A DNA stretch of 64,000 bases from Polytrichum commune. Taxonomy: Eukaryota > Streptophyta > Polytrichopsida > Polytrichales > Polytrichaceae. Of this stretch, positions 1 to 11,579 are shown one piece after another. The position numbers were made by a program, and so were the translations under genes. Within the stretch, counting starts at the first letter, position 1; each line of letters opens with the position of its first letter. The notes beneath the pieces were generated by a model, which was given only the letters and a program-made list of their open reading frames with translations, was not told the origin of the DNA and did not search any database. Location of the stretch: NCBI GenBank assembly GCA_950295325.1, contig OX485807.1, positions 39,150,440 to 39,214,439 on the forward strand, written 5' to 3'.

Positions 1-540
1 CATGGTACATAGGGTTTAGGACATGTATCACGGGCAAGATTCTTTCCCTTAATCCATGTTAGAGCTTAATGTTTGTTTACAGCCACTAAAGTGCATCGTG
101 AAGCTAAATTAATGTTATGATCATCTTTAATTCATATGTATTGACAACACCATGACACCTCATTTTTGGATCTCAAAGACATTGAATCCCACATGGGATC
201 GAATGATACAAGGGGAACAAAGGCCGGCTTAGACTACGGTGAAGAAGTGTTTACCATGTTGACATCCGTGTCATTTTTTCATTCATGCTTAAAGTTCTCC
301 ACCGGAAAAGTCTTGCCCATAGTGTAAACCCCATCCAGTAAAGAACTTGTTTTGTAGCCAACCATATTGCTCCATTCCCCTAAAAATTCTATCCAGTGCA
401 CTTCTTCACCGTAATCTAAACAAACCCTAAGAACGCGGATCACTTGTCACACCACACCACGACTCAGTTGACAATGCCCGACAATCCTTTGGTGAACTTT
501 ACGGACACCTTCCCTTCCCTTCCTTCCTCACCAGTTATAA
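1..540. other. Non-coding stretch with a 21-bp inverted repeat
   Basis: No reading frame here looks coding. The only structure seen is an inverted pair: the 21 bases at 229-249 (beginning TTAGACTACGG) recur as the reverse complement at 399-419 with one mismatch, separated by about 150 bases. This could be the remains of a foldback element. No target-site duplication was recognised. Confidence 0.4.
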
Positions 541-650
541 CCCATCAATCCACGGGGAAAAGCTGTGGTTTGAAAGCCATTGCAACAAAACCCACAAAAC
601 TTTTCTCCTCCTTTCGGAGATAAGAGCTTGTGTGCACCACAAAGCTCTCA

Positions 651-669
651 ATGCCCCCCCCCCCCCCCC
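651..669 (+). repeat. Poly-C tract
   Basis: A run of C residues followed by a C/G-rich patch with repeated CCGGCCCG words to about 702. Frames that read through it give proline-rich peptides with no other sign of coding. Confidence 0.8.
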
Positions 670-1379
670 AAAACCCCCACCGACCGGCCCCGGCCCGGCC
701 CGGTCTCATGAGCCACACCTGGGCCATGGACGCGGCACGAATAATAACAAATAACCGCACCAATTATCTATGGAACCACGGAGGGCGACGTTTTCCTCCA
801 TGGATCCGAGTGTTGTGTACCTTTTTGGCCTTCAATGAGCCCCGTTGGATGGAACCGGTAGTGTTTGTGAGCTTGAGTGTAGTAGTGCGGCCCACCTTTC
901 GAACAACATGCACCCCGATAATCATTGCACCTTTACGGTTTATTGAGCTTACACAAGTTACAACGACGACAAGGACGTAAGTAGGGGTCCGATTGACATG
1001 ACCTAATCTATAATTGTATTCTAAGGCTTATATAGAGTTGTTTTTTAAATGCAAGGAGCAATTGTTGGGTGTTTGGAGGTGCATCTCGTGCTCAACTTCT
1101 GGTTAGTTGGAAACTATATGTATTGTTTAGTGTGATGAATGTGTCATGTGTGTGAGTGGCTTGGGTTATCGACGTTCCTTGATTCAACTTACCTAGCATG
1201 CATAGTCACCTTGTCCCACCGACGGCACCTCACCTAGCAACGGTCATATGGTACCCTCTCACAATGAATCCCAACATGTTTTTTGGTACAAAATTCTCAA
1301 TAAACATGCTTTGGATATACATACGAGCTCGCTGCTATACTCGAGGTGAAGTGTCCCTCATTCACGCCAAACAAGCGGT

Positions 1380-1382
<3 letters not shown>

Positions 1383-1415
<33 letters not shown>
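1383..1415 (+). repeat. (CT)n microsatellite
   Basis: About 16 uninterrupted CT units. It sits at the left edge of the first copy of a diverged direct duplication. A second, longer CT tract occupies the corresponding place at 3722-3780. Confidence 0.95.
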
Positions 1416-1418
<3 letters not shown>

Positions 1419-1479
1419 CTGTTTTTACCTTGCCATACATAAATTACTGAGCTCAATAAATATAATCTTTGAAGGGTAA

Positions 1480-2260
1480 GTACCTTAGGGTTAGAAGAGC
1501 TCTACCTAACTATTGTCCGCCATAGATTTTGCTCATTGCATCTACGGACAAGGTTGAAAACCTACTCTTATAATAAGAGCAAGGGCTTGAGAAAGTACCC
1601 TTTCACTCAAAGGTTAAACTGCACTAGGCATTTATCTTTGGTAAACTTTGTGATTAGGGTAGAGGAAGTTAACTAGTGGGTGATTTAGGCTAAGTGCTTC
1701 AATCTGGCCCCACAAGAAACTTCAATGGCAAAGGAACAGGTAAAATATTCTTTTTTGGAGTATGTGGTAATGCAAAATCAATAGGTGTATTGTTGTATGA
1801 TTGTGTGACATAGATAACAACTGGGTTATGTTGTTATTCACCTCGTGTACGTGACTAATCCTCATTTCTTGTTGGTTGGTTGCATGGGCACAGGTGAGGC
1901 AGACCCTTCACAATTTTGAACGACATCCCTGGGTTTTGCTTATCTTTTTGGGTTCATACACGTAGTGCTCATATATTGTATGTATTCCATGATAAAGAAA
2001 GTGAATACTTACACATATATTGATTATTGGGTTATATTTTGAAGTGCATTTGATGACAAAGGTTCTTTCAAGTTTTTGACTATAAGTTGTTTAGTACATA
2101 CAAGGTTATTTCAAACAATGCAAGGGGTGTAGAGTTAGGTGAGTATGGGATGCATACAATAGATGGTGCTAACCCATGTTTACACCATATGATAGAGTTA
2201 CTAAGACATGCATGGTATTGAAATGAGGAGGGATCCCACCCACCCACCCGGGTTTTTTTT
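1480..2260. repeat. Diverged direct repeat, copy 1
   Basis: This segment matches 3950-4790 in the same order and orientation. The best-conserved block is 1813-1912, starting GATAACAACTGGG and ending near GGTGAGGCAGACCCTTCACA, matching 4272-4373. Weaker matches lie on either side. A CCCACCCACCCACCC run follows in both copies (about 2236 and 4768). Both copies hold a short ATG-GCN-AAA-GAA-CAG followed by GT, and then a pyrimidine-poor CACAG ahead of GTGAGGCAG, which could be fossil splice sites. I do not recognise a protein. Confidence 0.6.
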
Positions 2261-2370
2261 GTTAAAAGTACAAAGATATGTATATGAATGAAATGGCCTC
2301 TGTATGGAGGATGTTTTCTGAATATGACTATGCTTGAATATAAGCTTAGTTCTTACCAAGAAATGCCCAG

Positions 2371-2400
2371 CTCTCTCTCTCTCTCACACACACACACACA
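2371..2400 (+). repeat. Compound (CT)n(CA)n microsatellite
   Basis: About seven CT units run directly into about eight CA units. Confidence 0.95.
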
Positions 2401-2514
2401 ATCCCATTGATGACCCATTTTGAACATTCCCAACATGAAACTCCAATAGCTCAATGTGATAATCTTAAAACATCACTCAAATAGGGCTAGCACAAGAATA
2501 TCGGCCCATCATAA

Positions 2515-2643
2515 CATTACTCAAATCCATAACAATGTTTTGTGGAATTGACAGTATTCCACATAATATAAATGTGGGGCATATATGGGAATGTTATGTG
2601 AAATACTGTCAGTCCCACGTAACATTGTTATGAATATGAATAA
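2515..2643. mobile_element. Foldback hairpin element (MITE-like)
   Basis: The left arm 2515-2566 and right arm 2591-2643 are imperfect reverse complements, sharing CATAACAATGTT and TGACAGTATT, with a loop of about 24 bases. The best-paired part is about 40 bp per arm. The size and shape suit a small non-autonomous DNA element or an inverted-repeat hairpin RNA locus. No clear target-site duplication was seen, and it carries no coding sequence. Confidence 0.6.
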
Positions 2644-3719
2644 TGCTACGAATGTCAAAAACTCCTATTCTCAATAAATCGCCGGACTGACCTCCTATTC
2701 TGAACCTCTATATCATCCGCATTTTGATCATTTACGAGTATACACATCTCTCACTATGCCAACATGTTGGGCATCGTATGTGCTTCAAAAGCAAAGAATG
2801 GTACGAGACCGGCACACGCCCATGCAAAAGGGTCAAAAGCTGCTTCCCCTGCAAACACTTTCACTAGGTCTTCTCGAGGCTTCTCTTTGATGCAACCTTT
2901 AGTCAAATACATTGATATTATGCCACCCGTGTGCATTAGGCGCGGTTGCTCAATGGACACCCTATGCTACTACATGACATTCTACATATTGTGTACTTGG
3001 GAAGCAACGATGGCATCGTTTTGTTTTGGGGAGTTGAATAAGTGTGTGAGTCTCCTTCCCCCGGCCCACTCATGTTGCTCCAATAAGCAAAATCCCGAGT
3101 ATGATTGGTGGCCCGGGGGTGGGGGGCCGGTCGCTCTACCAACAACAAAAATAATAATATTGTGTGTGATTTAAATGATTGAGAACAAGAAGGAAGGAAG
3201 CAAGGGAACGAGCGTATCATGTGGCGGTCGAAGCCCTACGGAATCATGCATGATGACTTTCGGATCCTCCGATGCACGAGCGACACAATTCACCCCCCTT
3301 CCCTTGACCCACAATCAAATTTGATGGCGGGGTTGGTTTTTCAACACTCACATTGGCTTTCATTTCGTTGTGGTGTTTTGTTTTTATTTTTATGGCAACC
3401 CGACAAGACTTCGTCGTTGTGGCCAAGGGACCGCAAAACATGTCCGCATCGAGTTGCCTCCCGAATGCCCACTCGGTGAAGGTTTCGAGACAACTAACTA
3501 CCCAAGATCCTTTTGAAGCAAGAGGATATGCTTTCGTGCAACCATTGCCGGAGTTTCCTTTTCCCGTGTTTCCATTTCACTTTGCTACCTATGAAATCAA
3601 TCGACTCTTTCAAACCTACAATCAAACCGTTGTGCTAGGGTGCTATGTCACTAAAGTGTATTTAGTAAAATGTTCTACAAACAAACACTCTATTCACTCC
3701 AATTTCCTCTGGAGACCGG

Positions 3720-3720
<1 letters not shown>
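2644..3720. other. Non-coding stretch
   Basis: The open frames here overlap on both strands, lack convincing composition and end arbitrarily. No domain was recognised. A G/C-rich patch lies near 3110-3130. Confidence 0.4.

Positions 3721-3721
<1 letters not shown>

Positions 3722-3780
<59 letters not shown>
3722..3780 (+). repeat. Long (CT)n microsatellite
   Basis: An uninterrupted CT tract of about 59 bases. It corresponds in position to the shorter tract at 1383-1415, at the left edge of the second duplicated copy. Confidence 0.97.
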
Positions 3781-3784
<4 letters not shown>

Positions 3785-3949
3785 ATCTTGCTCTTGTTTA
3801 AAGCCATATATTTTGTTTAAGCTTGTATTCCTTTACTTTATACCTATCATGCACACATAAATAAAAAAGTAGTTACTGTATGGACTAAGTGTTCATAAGT
3901 ATAGATGAATGATACAAGGTGACTAGGGTTAAGGATGTAGAACACATCC

Positions 3950-4790
3950 CTAACACGTGGTAAAATTAGGGTTGTACAGAACTTACCTTGGGTAAGATCT
4001 CCAATATAAACCCGTAAACCCTAAAAGAGGCTCTTTTTTACCATTCGCACAAGGGCTTGGTGAGGTAACTTGGAGCACACTTGCTGGGATACTAGATACG
4101 TGTGCTAAGTGAAGTAGAGGATACTTAGGCTATTCACAAAGGAGAGCATTCTACTTGTGGTGATACAATCATGGCTAAAGAACAGGTTTGAACACCCATT
4201 TGACATTTTGTAATGAGTGTTACTACTAGCAATACTAATATGCATGTAATGTAAGTTTGATGTGTGTGACATGGATAACAACTGGGTCCTGCTGTTATTT
4301 ACCTCGTGTACGTAACTAATCCTCAATTATTTGTTGGTTGGTTGCATGGGCACAGGTGAGGCAGGCCCTTCACACTTACAATACTACGAAGTATTGTGAA
4401 TATGACATTTTATGTATTCCTTTTGGTTGATACTACTAGGCATATCTCCTGGTATGTTTTCCATATATATAATAGTTAGGGTACATCCTTGTTGGAGCAA
4501 TGCATGAAGAGAGGTAATTAGATCTACAAAGGTATGATGGGGTCAGCCACAATTTGTTTTTGAGTACTTAGGAACTATGTATGAGTACTGAAACCCTAAG
4601 TATGATACAAATACTTATGAAAGTACAGTATATCGCATTATTACATGTTTGTATTGTTTACATACAATTAGACATGGGCGTTTACAAAGAGCATTGAACA
4701 TACTTAGCCTTAAAACGATATGATGAGAAGGTTTGATTTGAGGTAATGAGGGTTATGAAAAAGTTCCCACCCACCCACCCTTGCATTGCA
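3950..4790. repeat. Diverged direct repeat, copy 2
   Basis: Partner of 1480-2260, offset by about 2.46 kb at the best-conserved block (4272-4373). The two copies differ by many substitutions and small indels, so the duplication is old. No protein domain was seen. Confidence 0.6.
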
Positions 4791-5540
4791 ATGAAGAAGA
4801 CATTGAAGGATTAGGCCTCTGAAAAGAGGAAGTTCAAGCTTTGCAAAAAGCGTTGAAAAGTCAGCTCTCTCTCCGTGTGTTTATAGTAAACGTCACAATG
4901 CCAAATATTTGAGAGTATACCATATACATTGTCATTGCTTTTCGATTTATTCGATACATTTAGTTTCACGTATTCACATTGTGCCATGAACTTATTTGAG
5001 GTTACCTCATGCAGTGCGCGCTCAATAACAATCCGAAGGTTTACATTTGAAGTATTCATTCGAATTTTGCTAGGGAGCCAATTCAACATTGTACACCAAA
5101 CGAAGCAACGTAACAAACTGCCGCATCCGGTTAGTTGTTACGACCTACTCTCCACATCACCCAAACACAAAAAATAAACGACATACATACATACATCCAT
5201 CCAAACCTCTGAACGATGTTAATGGTGTCCCGGGATGAATTGGATTGCCCAACAACAACATGACATTTGATCGCATCCGAGACACGTAGACATGCACTTA
5301 GGTAATACTTAGGGTTTAGGTGCAAACATGAGGTAAGTTACTAACAACACAAAAGAAAAGGTATTCATACAAAACCTTCTACTAGTAAGCCCTAGTGAGT
5401 ACTTATTATATTAATGATAATGAAGAAGAAAAGGGGATGATTTATTAGCAGGCAATTTCCACATCGTGGAAAATGGGAGGAATATGTTGTGGAACAATCC
5501 TTGAAGCCTTTTTCTAACTCACCGAGGAAATTGTTTTTCT
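4791..5540. other. Non-coding stretch before the first gene
   Basis: AT-rich sequence with short CATA/CATC repeats near 5180-5200. Small overlapping frames on both strands show no domain. GC content rises sharply after about 5540, where the leader of the pyrophosphatase gene appears to begin. Confidence 0.4.
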
Positions 5541-5559
5541 TTAAAGAAGGGGAGGATGG

Positions 5560-7791
5560 GGGAGGGTAATGCCTGTGGCCGCTGGGGACGGCACATCCGG
5601 GAATAGTCGAACATTTCAGGGGATCAGTACGCCAGGTCTAGATGTACCGAGGGGCTACATCCGGGGTCCAGCTGGTCCTCGATCTTGCGGTGGCGTAGAT
5701 CTCGGAGCCCCCCGTCTTTCTCTACTTGAAGCGTGCCCGCTGTCTGGCTCCGTGAGTCTGTGCGTTTCCCTCTCCACTCTCCTCGGTTGGCAATCTTCGC
5801 GTGAAGCTCCTCCGGCTTCGTTATCAACACCACCGCACACTTGCCCTTGCATTCTCCCCCTTTCTCAGGTGCTTTACACTTATCCTCGCACCCGTTCTTC
5901 TCGAAATTTGACATCCATTTATGTATCTGTTGGTGCTTTCTTGCGCATTCGCGGTGTGGTTTGTGCGTGCTTTGGTAAGGGGAGCCGCTTGTGAGAGAAG
6001 CGTTCGTGGAGGTGAGTGTGAGCATGTGTTTTTTCAAGTGCTTCCTTTTCTACTCGATTTATCAGCGCCTATGCGCTGATTGAGTAATGCATGGAGTGTT
6101 TATTTTTATTTTTAAAATTGTTTTCTTTCTCCACGGAAGCTGGACCCTGAGAGTTAGCCTAGTCTGGAAATCCGGTCTCGCATTGGTGAGATCCGGGAGG
6201 AGTGCTCCGGCACGCACTTTTTTCTTCTTCTACCCGCGATCTCCACGAGGTCATGGTGGTTGATATGTGTGCCGATGTGAGCGGCATTGTGATGAGGTGG
6301 ATTATTGTGTCCGAATAAACTGTTCAAGTGGAGACGCTCGCAGACCTCCTGGGTTTTATTATTTCTCTACAGCGCCCTTTCTTCAGTTGACGCCTTAATA
6401 ATCAGTTTGATCGGTCTTAATGTGCTTGCCATTTGCGCTTCGGACAATGGACAGATAAATCTTCTGATTTATCAGGTGGTGACTGCCTGTTGTGGCCGGG
6501 TCAGTGAAATTTGTTCATCCAATAACACTTCTATTGATCTTGCATCGACGTTTCTTTGTGGTAAGCGCCAACGTCGAGGTGTCGCCTTCCTCTCCAGAGG
6601 CGACCTACCTAAGCTTGTGTTTTCCTTTCCACGGCGTCAAGTCTGGGGAGATCGTTCGAGATTGTGACTCTTCACAGAGTGTTTGTCTCGTTCTCTTTGG
6701 AGGATCCAGGTTTTTGAGTCTCGTGAAGGAAATGGAATAGTTCTTGTAGATTTTTTTCATCTTTCAGTTAGCTTGGTGAGCTCTGTGCTTAGGTCTTATT
6801 AGCATGCGACCTCTGTTAGCAGCCACTTAGTATTGTTAGTCTCTCTGGTAATGTCTTTCTGTCTCAGGGCAATGGTGCATATTTCGTGGACGAGAAAGCC
6901 AATGTTAGGCGACACCATGTTTGTGTCGTCTTTGTGTGTTCTCTTCTTTCAGTACTTCGTGGATCTTTGTATGTAAGTGCAGCTTGATACTCAGTGTACG
7001 CTGATTTTCAAGGTGCTTGCGATCCGGGATTATTTACCTTGCGGTTTAAAATCTTAACAAGGCTCCTGGTCTATCATGAAGGTGGCCAGTGTTTGGAATC
7101 TTAAGGAGTTCTTTCCGGCTTGCGTAATACTCGTGTAGTTTCGTAAAATTAACTTTTCGTCGATGATATCCAAGTGAGTTTGGAAGGATGTTGTTGGCTC
7201 TACACGTAACGGGCGACAGTAAGCAAACGTGAATGGTGTGCGATCTGATTAGTTGTTTTGGAATCAATCTTGTTGATTATTCTGTCACGAAGTAATTTGA
7301 GCGGAACTTTAAATAAAATTGCATAAAAAACTCTGGATTCCGTAATCCTCCAGTTTGTGTTTGTGTTTTGGTTGGTCTTTACGAATGTGAGCTCATATTT
7401 CCAATCGTAAGAATGGTTGGAAATTTTCGTCACTGATCTGCGCCAGTTCGCACCATTTTTCTTCCTTGCGATTGGTCATTTTGGTGTGTAGGCTGTCAGC
7501 GTTGTACGGAAATAGAGGTCTCTTTTTCATAAAATGTTTGCTAGTGTAGCTCTTCATCTATAGACAGCCCTGCATTTGAAGCTGTCTTTTCTGGACAGAT
7601 TCGTGTTCAGAAGCTGAGAGGTACGTGTAGGGTGTAGGTATAGGAAAATATCCGTGAGGTGATCGGACTTGCCCCTCCGCTGCTTTATTTTGGTTTTTGA
7701 ACAGTCTGCCTCTGCTGTTTTATTTTGATTTTTGAAGGCTGATTGCTCATCCTAGAGCCAGAGGCGTGAACTACATTACAAATTATCAATT
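5560..7791 (+). promoter_or_regulatory. Promoter and intron-containing 5' leader of the pyrophosphatase gene (inferred)
   Basis: GC-rich sequence at 5570-6010 is followed at 6012 by a good donor (GAG|GTGAGTGTG), and then by about 1.7 kb of strongly T-rich plus-strand sequence typical of a plant leader intron. The acceptor may be the TTTTTGAACAG near 7706 or a nearby AG before the ATG at 7792. Inside lies a perfect 20-base hairpin (6061-6080, ATCAGCGC, four-base loop, GCGCTGAT). Just upstream of the ATG there is a 34-base imperfect tandem repeat around CTGCTTTATTTTG. No TATA box was fixed with confidence. Exon boundaries here are inference from splice-site shape and composition. Confidence 0.4.
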
Positions 7792-9610
7792 ATGACCACT
7801 AATGGGGCCGCACCAGCTGTTACAGTGAAGCCACAACCAGCGAAATTCCAGTCTACCCCTCTTAACCAGCGCATTCTCGCCACTATGGAGCGTCGCTCAG
7901 TTGCAGCTCATCCGTGGCACGATCTTGAAATTGGTAATTCTTCTTCTACCTGGCTTTGATTTCAACAATTCTAGTTCATATTTGCGTTTTCTTGTCTCGT
8001 TTTTCAGCTGGCCTGGATATTAAGCTATCTGGGTTTGTCCGGCCCATATAATTCTTATGGTCTTTAAATTTGTTGTGTTGGTGTGCAGGCCCGGAAGCAC
8101 CAGCAGTGTTCAACTGTGTAAGAGACAATCCCAGGCTTGCAATTATCGGAGTATTTCAGATCTTACCCATTATATAGATGATAGTAGTTTTCCTTGCTTA
8201 TTATGGTTTGTTCAATTTCGAATTTTCTCATTGGATCGTTTCTAATATTTGTGCAGGTCGTTGAGATTGGAAAGGGAAGCAAGGTGAAGTACGAGCTTGA
8301 CAAGAAGAGTGGTCTTATCAAGGTATTTATAAATGATTAAGAAAATCATTGGTTTGGTTGCGGAATGAATTCTACTTTGTATACTTCTATTGAAAGGATG
8401 TCTGTTATGACATCTGATTTTGGGTTTGATATTCAGGTGGACCGCGTTCTGTACTCGTCCGTTGTGTATCCCCACAATTATGGCTTCATTCCCAGGACAC
8501 TCTGTGAAGATGAGGATCCCATCGATGTTCTCGTCATCATGCAGGTAATTGAGCTTGTGATCTTTACTCTGTCCATGGCACCAAAAGTTCTATGATAATC
8601 AAAGGGAGAAAATTATACCTAGAGTACGTAAAGCTTTGCTTCACATACATTCGAGCATGATATTCAAGTCTGCTTTGCTGGTATCTCTCTGGCTGCAATA
8701 TGAGTTCTTAGAAAATTGAGTGTGACGATACACATGATTTGACTTTGGAAATATCTACGTTGTAACAGAGGGTTCTAACAACGTATTCTTGAATACAGGA
8801 ACCCGTTCTTCCTGGATGCTTTCTCCGAGCACGGGCTATCGGTCTTATGCCTATGATTGACCAGGTATTTGTGACTTCTGTGCGATGATGCATATATCTG
8901 TGACATCTCAACTCTGTTGTTTTTGGACCTGTTATTTTTGAGGTTTTAATAGTCTGCATCGTTAACCTGATTACCTCCATGGTGACGCAGGGTGAGAAAG
9001 ATGACAAGATCATCGCTGTCTGTGCCGACGATCCCGAGTACAGGCATTTCAAGGACATCAAGGAACTCCCACCTCACAGATTAGCCGAGATCCGTCGGTT
9101 TTTTGAGGATTGTGAGGCTCACTTTAACTCAGATTTGTAGCTGAATATCTTGAAATTATTCATTGAATGTTACACTCCATACGTGGATTTCCAGATATTT
9201 GTTCGCAATTGATGGCGATTTTCCTGATTGAATCGTGTAGCTAACTTACAATTTTTGCCTTTGTCTTGCTAGACAAGAAGAATGAGAACAAGGAAGTTGC
9301 TGTGAACGATTTCCTTGGCCACGAAGCTGCGGTTGAAGCAATTAGCCACTCAATGTAAGTAGAAATTTGGTGCACCTTATATGCTGAATTTATGTTTCTA
9401 GGGTTAGGTGATTTTTTCTTTCAGCACTCAGTGATGTAGGTGAGCAGTAGTCATTGAGATATTGACTCAATATCTTCAATGCTCAATATGCAATGGGGCC
9501 ACTGATGTTCTTGCCTGTTCAGGGAGACCTTTGCTAAGACTACGGAACTGTGATAATTGGCCTGCAGGGACCTGTATGCATCCTACATTGTGGAAAGCTT
9601 GCGACAGTAA
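7792..9610 (+). CDS. PPA: Soluble inorganic pyrophosphatase, eight coding exons
   Basis: This gene encodes a family I inorganic pyrophosphatase, a Mg2+-dependent enzyme, probably cytosolic, that hydrolyses pyrophosphate to two phosphates and so drives biosynthetic reactions. Exons: 7792-7933, 8089-8117, 8257-8322, 8437-8544, 8799-8864, 8991-9111, 9273-9354 and 9568-9610. All have GT/AG borders and the phases join without a break, giving 218 residues, a normal length for plant soluble forms. The family signature DEDPID lies at about residues 104-109, and the conserved blocks [27 protein letters not shown] and [16 protein letters not shown] are present. It has no signal peptide and its N-terminal 45 residues are plant-like. 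Exon 2 is only 29 bases. The start is the first ATG in frame after the leader. One mild oddity is a Cys (residue 57) where I recall a hydrophobic residue. Active-site residues appear intact, so it is likely functional. Confidence 0.95.
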
Positions 9611-10158
9611 GACCCTCAGCACTCACAACATGTATAAATAGTGAGGGGCTTTGGTGTGTAAAACTTAGAATTTACAAGGCGGCGAACACCGTATATTCAT
9701 TTCCTGGCGACTCCATGAGTGCCATTATATGTCAAATCGACGCTCAATTTTGAATTGTCTATTCTTATTATCGACATGCACTTATTTCGTGCACATATTC
9801 TCCAATACTCCATGTTCACTTTCTGGATGCAATTTCTAGACATTTGTTTCACAGGGATTTCCAGTTTCCAGGTAAGGTGTATCTTTCTGCATGAGGTGAT
9901 GTCTGATTCATGGCTTCAAGGTATGGTTTGAGGTTATGTTGTGGGTTCTTCAAGTCACCTTCCACAATCTAAGATACCTCACTCCACTTCTTCAAAGGCA
10001 AATTGCTCCTGGTCTGTTTGGATAAAAGCTGTGTGTTGGATCCGATTAGGTGTGCTTGTGTGCTCCAGAGTGAGTTTTTCCGCAAACAAGTATAGGTGCG
10101 TGTGCGTTGTAGCTCCCTCGGAGAATCCTCGAACCTTAATGTTGGTTTTCCCTTGTAC
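9611..10158 (+). other. 3' flank of the pyrophosphatase gene
   Basis: T-rich sequence probably containing the 3' untranslated region. No further coding exon of the pyrophosphatase is expected, because the frame ends at 9610. Short frames here show no domain. A possible intron end (TTCCCTTGTACAG) precedes 10159. Confidence 0.4.
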
Positions 10159-10497
10159 AGGTCCTCCACACCCATCCCCGTCACACTGCCTCGATCTTCT
10201 TCCCAGGACATGTGCGGGTCACAGCTCCGCCACATCCTTCGCGCGGAGAAGAAAAAATCTCTGACGCAACAAGAACTCGACGAACTCGCCAATGGTAACG
10301 GTAACGGTAAAGGTCTTACCTCACCAACGTCGAATGGCCATAGCTCCCTGCCGAAGGCCAATGGAAATGGGCACATCTCACCACCAAATGGCCACAGCTC
10401 CCTGCCATCGAAGGGTAGTACTGGGAATGGCAATTTGTTGCCACCGCGTGCTCAAAGCCCACAGCCATATGGAGAGAGCTTACCCCTGCATGCTTGA
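10159..10497 (+). CDS. Orphan coding-like exon, Asn/Gly/Ser/Pro-rich, unknown function
   Basis: An open frame ends at 10497 and follows a plausible acceptor (CTTGTACAG) at 10158. An internal ATG at 10210 would give 95 residues. The predicted protein begins with a charged, helix-prone part (AEKKKSLTQQELDELA) followed by a low-complexity tail with an internal repeat (NGHSSLPKANGNGH, then NGHSSLPSKGSTGNGN). It ends shortly after SPQPYGESLPLHA. The GC content and codon pattern look more coding than the flanks. I do not recognise the family. It could be the terminal exon of a gene whose other exons I cannot see, an alternative 3' exon, or a fragment carried in by a transposon. A frame on the opposite strand (9969-10433) overlaps it and looks like a shadow. 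Confidence 0.35.
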   Translation, partial: RSSTPIPVTLPRSSSQDMCGSQLRHILRAEKKKSLTQQELDELANGNGNGKGLTSPTSNGHSSLPKANGNGHISPPNGHSSLPSKGSTGNGNLLPPRAQSPQPYGESLPLHA

Positions 10498-11570
10498 TTC
10501 ATCAACAGACAGGGTTGATTCATTCATTCACTCACCATGCCCGATTCCTTCATTGATTTGAGTTGACTGGCTGGCCCAACCGGCAGATCCCCAATCGATT
10601 CTTCCTATTCTTTCAACAACTTACTGGAAACGTCACTCACAGATAGAAACATTTGATATAAACATCTACACGGCGAGAGGAGTCACGACCTCCACAATTT
10701 GAGGGGTCTTTCCTGCGCCCTTACTTAGGAATAACTTGAGTCCTTGCGTTTTGGGTGTGAATTCCCAACTCGTTAGATTTTGACGGATGCTTTTCAAGGT
10801 TCCATGTACAGATTCTTTTGGAAAACACACTTGGTATACAACCCTGTTTAGAACCAATAGGAAGGATTCCTCTAATAAACTGAGATCAACACTCTCGCTG
10901 CTTGGCCGCATTTGTTCGTCTCAAGGATTTTGGTTTATGGCAACTGTGTCGATTGCAATGCGTAATGTCGATGCATTGCTGGTTTTGGTACCAGAATCAA
11001 TGCATGCACTTTGGTGCTTGTTCCATAGCCTTGATGACCTTCATTGCTCTCTAAGCATCTGATTTAGCTGGACCAACATCACGATATATGAGTTGCATTA
11101 CATCGTGAGTTGCTCTTACCTTGAGGTAACCATTCATTGGGCTTGTGTAACCTAAATTTAACCCTAAAGTTAACCTAAATCTTAGTGATTTTATTAGTGC
11201 ATTGACGTTTGCATACTGCACTCTGGCTCTTATATACCGATCTCTACATGTTCACGTTGTCATCTCCGTAAATAAAATAACGATATTCTATATGAAATCC
11301 CAAAGCATTGTCTTCGTTGTAATAAGAAGGGAGTTTCCATCATGCGCACAACTGGACTTCCGAAATAGGTTCCACCATGTTCCATCCCCACCACCTAATT
11401 AAAGAATGAGTTGGAAACCCACATTTTATAATATCAGTGAATAAAATAAACACTTGCTTGAAAACCTCCCAATCCCCATGACCTAATTAAAGGAGGTGGG
11501 AACCCACATTCTATTGATCGAATTTCCATTCCCAGCCTCCCATGCACTACTACTCTGCTAACTAATATCT
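10498..11570. other. Intergenic stretch
   Basis: No recognised gene. A minus-strand frame at 10666-10911 (81 codons) has a fairly even amino acid mix but no upstream exon or domain that I could identify. A short direct repeat around CCACCTAATTAAAG and ACCTAATTAAAGG occurs at about 11392-11492. Confidence 0.35.
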
Positions 11571-11579
11571 CGATTCTGG

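Noticed and set aside
630-980. Plus-strand frame with a proline run
   Set aside because: The run comes from a poly-C tract. The rest lacks domain or codon signal, and a minus frame overlaps it.
1198-1479. Frame with a Leu/Ser repeat, and the similar frame at 3353-3820
   Set aside because: The repeats are translations of CT microsatellites.
4020-4030. AAACCCTAAA words resembling plant telomere repeats (also near 34490 and 40570)
   Set aside because: Single, isolated occurrences without tandem repetition.
5624-6037. Minus-strand 137-codon frame with a Cys-containing start (NGCEDKCKAPEKGGECKGKC)
   Set aside because: It lies antisense across the GC-rich leader of the pyrophosphatase gene, overlaps another minus frame, and shows no family match. 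The Cys spacing does not fit plant metallothioneins. Likely a shadow.
6305-6667. 120-codon frame in the leader of the pyrophosphatase gene
   Set aside because: It sits in T-rich, intron-like sequence and overlaps another frame in a different phase (6492-6740). No domain.
9969-10433. Minus-strand 154-codon frame opposite the orphan exon
   Set aside because: The plus-strand frame has the better composition and a plausible acceptor. The minus frame has a Pro/Leu repeat that mirrors the Asn/Gly repeat.
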